Source: Hydrogenophaga sp. BPS33
GTDB taxonomy: Bacteria > Pseudomonadota > Gammaproteobacteria > Burkholderiales > Burkholderiaceae_C
Length of the DNA: 64,000 bases
Direction: 5' to 3'
Assembly: GCF_009859475.1 (NCBI RefSeq)
Contig: NZ_CP044549.1
Coordinates: 5,394,001 to 5,458,000 of the forward strand
The notes under the pieces are model-generated. The model made no database searches and was not told the origin of the DNA. It saw nothing but the letters and a program-made list of their open reading frames with translations. The position numbers and the translations under genes are program-made. Below are positions 58,673 through 64,000 of the stretch, one piece after another; the stretch's first letter is position 1; the number at the start of each line of letters is the position of its first letter.

Positions 58673-59656
58673 TTGACCAATTCCACCCCCCTCCCCATCA
58701 GCCCCCTGGAGCTGATCCGGTCCGATATGTTGCGGGTGGATGAGGTCATTAGCGAACGCCTGACCACCGAAGTCCCGCTGGTACGGGAGGTGGCCCAATA
58801 CATCATCTCGGCGGGCGGAAAACGACTTCGCCCTGCTCTGCTGCTGCTGGTCAGCGGCGCGATTCGCAGTGAGGATCCCAAGCGCTTTGCACTGGCTGCA
58901 GTCGTCGAGTTCATCCACACAGCGACGCTGCTACACGACGATGTGGTTGACGAGTCCACGCTGCGCCGTGGCCGTCCCACCGCCAACGAGCATTTCGGTA
59001 ATGCGGCAAGCGTGCTGGTTGGTGACTTCCTGTATTCGCGGGCGTTCCAGATGATGGTGGACATCAACGACATGCGCGTGATGCAGATCTTGTCGGACGC
59101 CACCAACGTGATTGCCGAGGGCGAGGTGCTGCAACTGATGAACATGCGGGATGCATCTCTTGATGAAGCCGCCTACTTGCGCGTCATCCGCTCCAAGACC
59201 GCCAAACTGTTCGAGGCCAGCGCCCGGCTGGCGCCTATTCTGGCCGGAGGAGATGCGGATATGGAAGCGCTTTGCGCGAACTATGGACAAGCCCTCGGCA
59301 CGGCTTTTCAAGTCATTGACGACGTGCTGGACTATGAAGGCAGTGCGGATGAGCTTGGAAAAAACCTCGGGGACGATTTGCGCGAAGGCAAGGTCACACT
59401 GCCCATCATCTGTGCCCTGCGCAGCGGCACAGAACCACAAAGGGCACTGATTCGCCAGGCGATCGAAGAAGGCGACTTGGCACATCTGGACGCGATCCGC
59501 GACATCATTCTGCACACGGGAGCCTTGGACGCCGCCAGAGCCAGTGCCCATGCCGAAGCCCAGCGCGCGATCGACGCCGCAAAGCAACTCCCCGCCAATT
59601 TATACAGCGAGGCTTTGCTACAATTGGCGGCTGGTCTGTTGGAGCGTCGCGCTTAG
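58673..59656 (+). CDS. ispB: Octaprenyl diphosphate synthase
   Basis: IspB extends farnesyl diphosphate to the side chain of ubiquinone. The 327-residue trans-prenyl synthase has the first Asp-rich motif LLHDDVVDEST, GGKRLRPALLLL, and the second VIDDVLDY. The TTG at 58673 gives the usual family N terminus (ISPLELIRSDMLRVDEVI); the next ATG at 58727 would cut into it. It supplies the tail for the UbiE/J/B pathway encoded elsewhere in the window. Confidence 0.93.
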   Translation: MTNSTPLPISPLELIRSDMLRVDEVISERLTTEVPLVREVAQYIISAGGKRLRPALLLLVSGAIRSEDPKRFALAAVVEFIHTATLLHDDVVDESTLRRGRPTANEHFGNAASVLVGDFLYSRAFQMMVDINDMRVMQILSDATNVIAEGEVLQLMNMRDASLDEAAYLRVIRSKTAKLFEASARLAPILAGGDADMEALCANYGQALGTAFQVIDDVLDYEGSADELGKNLGDDLREGKVTLPIICALRSGTEPQRALIRQAIEEGDLAHLDAIRDIILHTGALDAARASAHAEAQRAIDAAKQLPANLYSEALLQLAAGLLERRA

Positions 59657-59705
59657 CAGGCCGACGGCGGTAGTCGACCGTCGAACGATCGACCGCACGG
59701 TCCAT

Positions 59706-59782
59706 CGGGGTGTAGCTTAGCCAGGTAGAGCGCTACGTTCGGGACGTAGAGGCCGGAGGTTCGAATCCTCTCACCCCGACCA
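59706..59782 (+). tRNA. tRNA-Pro (CGG anticodon)
   Basis: A 77-nt cloverleaf: acceptor CGGGGTG/CACCCCG, anticodon stem CTACG/CGTAG around TTCGGGA with anticodon CGG (59740-59742), TTCGAAT in the T arm, and an encoded CCA end. It decodes CCG, a frequent proline codon in this GC-rich genome. It lies between ispB and pilB. Confidence 0.97.
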
Positions 59783-59941
59783 GAATTTCCCCACCCCAAC
59801 GCGCCACTAAGATTCGCCGAACGCCGGTCAAGTGCGATTTCGAACCGCCGGTACCACCACCTGGCTGCGAACAGGCATTTTCGATACAAATCACCTCAAC
59901 TTAGAGAGGCAATTCCTTGATTTACGATAGATTACGGCCCT

Positions 59942-61675
59942 ATGGCGTCTATCGAAACAGCCTCCCCTGACACCCCATCCATGGCCCTGCCCGGACTCGG
60001 ACGCGCACTTGTGTCCGCCGGAAAGCTGGCTCAGAAGGCCGCAGAAGACCTCTACCGCAAGGCTCAAAGCGGGCGCACCAGCTTCATCGCCGAACTGACC
60101 GGCTCGGGAGCGGTCTCTCCTTCGGATCTCGCCCATACCATGTCCGTCGCATTCGCGGCCCCCTTGCTGGATCTGGATGCCATCGACGTTCAGCGCCTGC
60201 CCAGTGGACTGCTGGACGCAAAGATTTGTGCCGACTACCGCATCGTGGTGCTGAGCAAGCGCAACAACCGCTTGATGGTCGCTACGGCGGATCCTGCCGA
60301 TCAACAGGCGGCCGAGAAAATCAAGTTCGCGACGCAAATGGGCGTCGACTGGGTCATTGCCGAATACGACAAGCTCAGCAAACTGGTGGAAACACAAACC
60401 ACCAATGTCAACGACACGATGGACAACATCATCGGTGGCGACTTCGAGTTCGACGAAGTGGCCGCCGAAACAGTCGTCAACGACGCGACCGACAAGGCTT
60501 CGGAAGTCGACGATGCACCTGTGGTGAAGTTCCTTCACAAGATGCTGATTGACGCCTTCAACATGCGCGCGTCCGACTTGCACTTCGAGCCGTACGAGCA
60601 CAACTACCGAGTCCGTTTTCGCGTGGACGGCGAGTTGCGCGAAATTGCCTCGCCGCCGATTGCCATCAAGGACAAGCTGGCTTCGCGCATCAAGGTGATC
60701 TCGCGCATGGACATCTCCGAAAAGCGAGTACCTCAAGACGGTCGAATGAAGCTCAAAATCGGTCCCGATCGGGTCATCGATTTCCGCGTCAGCACGTTGC
60801 CCACGCTCTTTGGCGAAAAGATCGTGATCCGCATTCTGGATCCCAGCAGTGCGAAAGTGGGCATTGATGCCCTGGGCTACGAGCCCGAGGAAAAGGAGCG
60901 GCTGCTCAACGCCATTGGTCGGCCCTACGGCATGGTGCTGGTCACCGGCCCGACAGGCTCTGGCAAGACCGTGTCGCTCTACACCTGCTTGAACATCCTG
61001 AACAAGCCGGGCATCAACATCTCGACCGCCGAAGATCCCTCCGAAATCAATTTGCCCGGCGTCAACCAGGTCAACGTCAATGAGAAGGCCGGACTCACGT
61101 TCGCCGCGGCGCTGAAGGCGTTTCTGCGTCAGGACCCGGATGTGATCATGGTGGGGGAGATTCGCGATCTGGAAACTGCCGACATCTCGATCAAGGCGGC
61201 TCAAACCGGCCACATGGTGCTGTCGACCCTTCACACGAACGATGCACCTACCACGCTGACACGGATGATGAACATGGGCATCCCCACGTTCAATATTGCA
61301 TCCAGCGTGATTCTGATCACCGCTCAACGACTGGCACGGCGCCTTTGCGCCACCTGCAAGGCGCCACTCGATGTGCCACGAAAGGCGCTCGTCGATGCGG
61401 GATTCAAGGCAGAGGATCTGGATGGCACCTGGACGCCCTACAAGCCGGTCGGCTGCTCTGCGTGCAACAACGGCTACAAAGGCCGCGTCGGCATCTACCA
61501 GGTCATGCCCATTTCAGAAGAAATCCAGCGCATCATTCTGCGTGGAGGCAGCGCATTGGATATCGCGCAGCAAGCCAGCAAGGAAGGGGTTCGCACGCTT
61601 CGCGAATCGGGCTTGCTCAAGGTCAAGCTGGGAATGACTTCGCTCGAAGAGGTTCTGAGCGTGACCAACGAATGA
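59942..61675 (+). CDS. pilB: Type IV pilus assembly ATPase PilB
   Basis: PilB powers pilus extension. The 577-residue product has an N-terminal GspE-N domain (to about 170), KFLHKMLIDAFNMRASDLHF, Walker A GPTGSGKT (336-343), the AEDPSEINLPG Asp box, VGEIRDLETADI Walker B, and a zinc tetracysteine (CATCKAP and CSACNNGYKGR). First of pilB-pilC-pilD. The gap before it (59783-59941) shows no clear promoter; a near-miss sigma-54 site was rejected. Confidence 0.96.
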   Translation: MASIETASPDTPSMALPGLGRALVSAGKLAQKAAEDLYRKAQSGRTSFIAELTGSGAVSPSDLAHTMSVAFAAPLLDLDAIDVQRLPSGLLDAKICADYRIVVLSKRNNRLMVATADPADQQAAEKIKFATQMGVDWVIAEYDKLSKLVETQTTNVNDTMDNIIGGDFEFDEVAAETVVNDATDKASEVDDAPVVKFLHKMLIDAFNMRASDLHFEPYEHNYRVRFRVDGELREIASPPIAIKDKLASRIKVISRMDISEKRVPQDGRMKLKIGPDRVIDFRVSTLPTLFGEKIVIRILDPSSAKVGIDALGYEPEEKERLLNAIGRPYGMVLVTGPTGSGKTVSLYTCLNILNKPGINISTAEDPSEINLPGVNQVNVNEKAGLTFAAALKAFLRQDPDVIMVGEIRDLETADISIKAAQTGHMVLSTLHTNDAPTTLTRMMNMGIPTFNIASSVILITAQRLARRLCATCKAPLDVPRKALVDAGFKAEDLDGTWTPYKPVGCSACNNGYKGRVGIYQVMPISEEIQRIILRGGSALDIAQQASKEGVRTLRESGLLKVKLGMTSLEEVLSVTNE

Positions 61676-61709
61676 TGCAGCCGCAACCAGAACAGCTATA
61701 GAGGACACC

Positions 61710-62927
61710 ATGGCAACCGCAGTATCCAAGAGCGTTAAGGACATCGTCTTCGAATGGGAAGGCAAAGACCGAAACGGCAAGCCCGTGCGTGGGGAAACCC
61801 GGGCTGGCGGCGAGAACCAGGTGCAGGCGGCGCTCCGACGGCAAGGCATCGTGCCCAGCAAGATCAAGAAGCGCCGGATGAGCTCCGGCAAGCGGATCAA
61901 ACCGAAAGACATCGCGATCTTCACGCGCCAGTTGGCCACGATGATGAAGGCTGGCGTCCCCTTGCTTCAGGCGTTCGATATCGTGGGTCGCGGCAACCCG
62001 AACCCGAATGTGACCAAGCTGCTCAACGACATTCGCACCGATGTGGAAACCGGCACGTCGCTGAGCGCTGCATTCCGCAGGCATCCGCTGTACTTCGACA
62101 GTCTGTATTGCAATCTTGTGGAAGCGGGCGAAGCCGCCGGTATTCTCGAAGAGTTGCTGGACCGCCTGGCCACCTACATGGAGAAAACCGAGGCGCTCAA
62201 GTCCAAGATCAAGTCGGCACTGATGTATCCCATCGCGGTGATCGTCGTGGCCTTCGTGGTGGTGGCTGTGATCATGATCTTCGTGATTCCCTCGTTCAAG
62301 GAAGTCTTCACCTCCTTCGGCGCAGACCTTCCCGCGCCAACGCTTTTTGTGATCGCCATGAGCGAGTTCTTCACCGAGTACTGGTGGCTGATCTTTGGCG
62401 GCATTGGCGGCGGCCTCTACTTCTTCATGCAAGCCTGGAAGCGCAACGAAAGGGTGCAACGGTTCATGGACCGTCTGCTGCTCAAGTTGCCGATCTTCGG
62501 CGTACTGATCGAAAAATCGGTCATTGCGCGCTGGACGCGCACATTGGCCACCATGTTTGCCGCTGGCGTTCCACTCGTGGAAGCACTCGACTCTGTGGGC
62601 GGCGCTTCGGGGAATTCGGTCTATGCCATCGCCACGGAAAAGATCCAGCAAGAGGTTTCCACCGGCACCAGCCTGACCAACGCGATGACCAATGCCAACG
62701 TCTTTCCATCGATGGTGTTGCAGATGTGTGCCATTGGTGAGGAATCCGGATCGATCGACCACATGCTGGGCAAAGCTGCCGATTTCTACGAAGCCGAGGT
62801 CGATGACATGGTCGCGGGCATTTCCAGCCTGATGGAACCCATCATCATCGTGGTGCTGGGCACGGTCATCGGCGGGATCGTGGTGTCGATGTATCTCCCG
62901 ATTTTCAAGCTGGGCCAGGTGGTTTGA
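61710..62927 (+). CDS. pilC: Type IV pilus inner-membrane platform PilC
   Basis: The 405-residue protein has two GspF domains ([20 protein letters not shown] and [20 protein letters not shown]) and three membrane segments (around 175-200, 225-245 and 375-400). It anchors PilB at the inner membrane. It starts 34 bp after pilB and its stop overlaps the pilD ATG by one base (TGATG). Confidence 0.95.
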   Translation: MATAVSKSVKDIVFEWEGKDRNGKPVRGETRAGGENQVQAALRRQGIVPSKIKKRRMSSGKRIKPKDIAIFTRQLATMMKAGVPLLQAFDIVGRGNPNPNVTKLLNDIRTDVETGTSLSAAFRRHPLYFDSLYCNLVEAGEAAGILEELLDRLATYMEKTEALKSKIKSALMYPIAVIVVAFVVVAVIMIFVIPSFKEVFTSFGADLPAPTLFVIAMSEFFTEYWWLIFGGIGGGLYFFMQAWKRNERVQRFMDRLLLKLPIFGVLIEKSVIARWTRTLATMFAAGVPLVEALDSVGGASGNSVYAIATEKIQQEVSTGTSLTNAMTNANVFPSMVLQMCAIGEESGSIDHMLGKAADFYEAEVDDMVAGISSLMEPIIIVVLGTVIGGIVVSMYLPIFKLGQVV

Positions 62928-63781
62928 TGTTCGACGCGAGCACGCCCGTGGCGGCGTTGCTGGGTCTGCTGGGCCTGCTGGTGGGCAGCTTTCTCAACGT
63001 GGTTATCTACCGCTTGCCCAAGATGATGGAGCAGCGCTGGGCCGCCGAATGCGCCGAGCTTCATGCGACAGACGACGCCCCTGCGCCATCCAAATCGCAG
63101 CCCTTCAATCTGATGGTGCCGCGTTCGCGCTGCCCGCACTGCGGACATCGGATCAGGTGGTTCGAAAACATCCCGGTGTTCAGTTACCTCGCCTTGCGCG
63201 GCCGCTGCTCCCAATGTTCCACGCCCATCAGTGTGCGCTACCCCGCGATCGAAGTGGTCACAGCCGCGATGTTCGCCTGGTGTGGCTGGCACTTTGGATG
63301 GGGCTGGGAAGCCCTGGCGTGGAGCGGTTTTTCGGCAGCGGTCCTGGCGCTGGCCGCGATCGACTGGGACACGACCCTCTTGCCCGACGACATCACCCTG
63401 CCCTTGCTGTGGACCGGCCTGTGTGTGGCAGGTCTGCGTATCACGGACACGCTTTTGCCCGATGCCTTGTGGGGTGCGGTCGCAGGCTATATGTCCTTGT
63501 GGCTGGTCTACTGGGCTTTCAAGCTCGTCACCGGCAAAGAAGGTATGGGCTACGGGGATTTCAAACTGTTCGCGGCTTTCGGGGCCTGGTTTGGCTGGCA
63601 GGCATTGATTCCGGTGATCCTGATGGCATCCCTGATCGGTGCGGTCGTCGGCATCGCGATCAAACTCAAGGGCAACTTGCGCGAGGGTGGCTATGTGCCT
63701 TTTGGCCCCTTCCTGGCGTTGGCGGGGTTGACTTCCATGGTGTTTGGACCGCCGGCCATGCTGGCGGTCGTTGGCCTGTGA
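62927..63781 (+). CDS. pilD: Prepilin peptidase/N-methyltransferase PilD
   Basis: PilD cleaves and methylates type IV prepilins. The 284-residue membrane protein has [14 protein letters not shown], a zinc-binding tetracysteine ([10 protein letters not shown] and CSQCSTPIS), and the two catalytic aspartates in [12 protein letters not shown] and [10 protein letters not shown]. Its stop overlaps the coaE GTG start by 4 bp. Confidence 0.96.
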   Translation: MFDASTPVAALLGLLGLLVGSFLNVVIYRLPKMMEQRWAAECAELHATDDAPAPSKSQPFNLMVPRSRCPHCGHRIRWFENIPVFSYLALRGRCSQCSTPISVRYPAIEVVTAAMFAWCGWHFGWGWEALAWSGFSAAVLALAAIDWDTTLLPDDITLPLLWTGLCVAGLRITDTLLPDALWGAVAGYMSLWLVYWAFKLVTGKEGMGYGDFKLFAAFGAWFGWQALIPVILMASLIGAVVGIAIKLKGNLREGGYVPFGPFLALAGLTSMVFGPPAMLAVVGL

Positions 63782-64000
63782 CACACACTTCAGGCCGAGC
63801 CGCGTTCAAGCTGGGGCTCACTGGCGGCATCGGCAGTGGAAAAAGCACCCTGGCCCGTTTGCTGGAAGCCCGAGGCGCGGACGTCGTCGATGCCGATGCT
63901 ATCTCCCGCCGCAGCACAGAAGCCGGCGGCAGCGCCATGCCCGCCATCGCGCATACCTTTGGCGCCGACTTCATTGCGGCCGACGGCGCACTCGACCGGC
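63778..64000 (+). CDS. coaE: Dephospho-CoA kinase, 3' truncated by the window
   Basis: Only the first 74 codons are visible. The GTG at 63778 gives [20 protein letters not shown] with the P-loop GGIGSGKST, then [12 protein letters not shown], typical of CoaE, which adds the final phosphate in CoA synthesis. The 4-bp GTGA overlap with pilD and the order pilB-C-D-coaE are common in betaproteobacteria. The rest lies beyond the right edge. Confidence 0.93.
   Translation, partial: MTHTSGRAAFKLGLTGGIGSGKSTLARLLEARGADVVDADAISRRSTEAGGSAMPAIAHTFGADFIAADGALDR

Noticed and set aside
59662-59683. Hairpin CGACGG/CCGTCG after ispB as a terminator
   Set aside because: The stem has only 6 bp, there is no T-run, and it lies directly before the tRNA gene, so it could equally be chance.
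59883-59942. Possible sigma-54 promoter before pilB (GAGGCAATTCCTTGATT)
   Set aside because: The GG and the second conserved dinucleotide are one base too close, and GC is replaced by GA.

Overview
The window reads as a stretch of core chromosome from a high-GC betaproteobacterium of the order Burkholderiales, most likely a Comamonadaceae member such as Hydrogenophaga. That placement is an inference from gene content and order (DUF3460-scpA, secB-gpsA, ubiE-Tim44-ubiJ-ubiB, fmdB-DUF502-aspS-nudB, rplU-rpmA-obgE-proB, pilB-pilC-pilD-coaE), strong GC bias at third codon positions, and repeated 3'-end palindromes. No phage, insertion sequence, CRISPR array or conjugation gene was seen.

Layout. 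1-7.4 kb: tail of a DUF3460 gene, scpA, and the NAD de novo genes nadB on + against nadC-nadA-pabBC on -, then panB. 7.4-9.0 kb: a small accessory cassette of unknown genes, one disrupted, lying between panB and panC. 9.1-15.7 kb: panC, gpsA, secB, grxC, a rhodanese, gpmA, ctpA and moeB. 15.7-23.3 kb: a thermonuclease-like protein, DUF3185, a metallo-beta-lactamase-fold lipoprotein, a VOC protein with an AraC regulator, ribH under an FMN riboswitch, DUF429, an EamA transporter, and folE paired with a BLUF photoreceptor. 23.3-32.9 kb, all on -: ATP-dependent DNA ligase with its exonuclease, clsB, an EEP-family enzyme, nudB, the yqjD/E/K trio, aspS, DUF502 and fmdB. 33-41.4 kb, all on -: ubiB, ubiJ, a Tim44-like protein, ubiE, DUF971 and a 1,292-residue flavin/iron-sulfur oxidase. 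41.5-46.5 kb on +: the glycerol-3-phosphate system ugpB-A-E-C-Q. 46.8-50.5 kb on +: hemA, prfA, prmC, grxD. 50.7-58.6 kb: a Lon-like AAA ATPase, a lytic transglycosylase with proS, rppH with a CNP1-like gene, proB, obgE, rpmA and rplU. 58.6-64 kb on +: ispB, tRNA-Pro(CGG), pilB, pilC, pilD and the start of coaE.

How the genes connect. Several cofactor routes meet here: NAD (nadA/B/C), pantothenate and CoA (panB, panC, coaE), folate (pabBC, folE, nudB), riboflavin (ribH), ubiquinone (ispB, ubiE, ubiJ, ubiB) and heme (hemA). Translation (aspS, proS, prfA, prmC, rplU, rpmA, obgE, tRNA-Pro) and envelope functions (secB, ctpA, clsB, pil genes, ugp) fill the rest. Many neighbouring genes overlap by 4 bp (ATGA or GTGA), which points to translational coupling.

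Nothing here is clearly a new defence or mobile system. The best leads are: a family of about 110-bp palindromic elements placed in the same orientation right at the 3' end of three unrelated genes, one of which supplies the stop codon of moeB; the unknown cassette that splits panB from panC; the folE-BLUF pair; a stand-alone Lon-type AAA ATPase with no protease domain; and a probable leaderless hemA.
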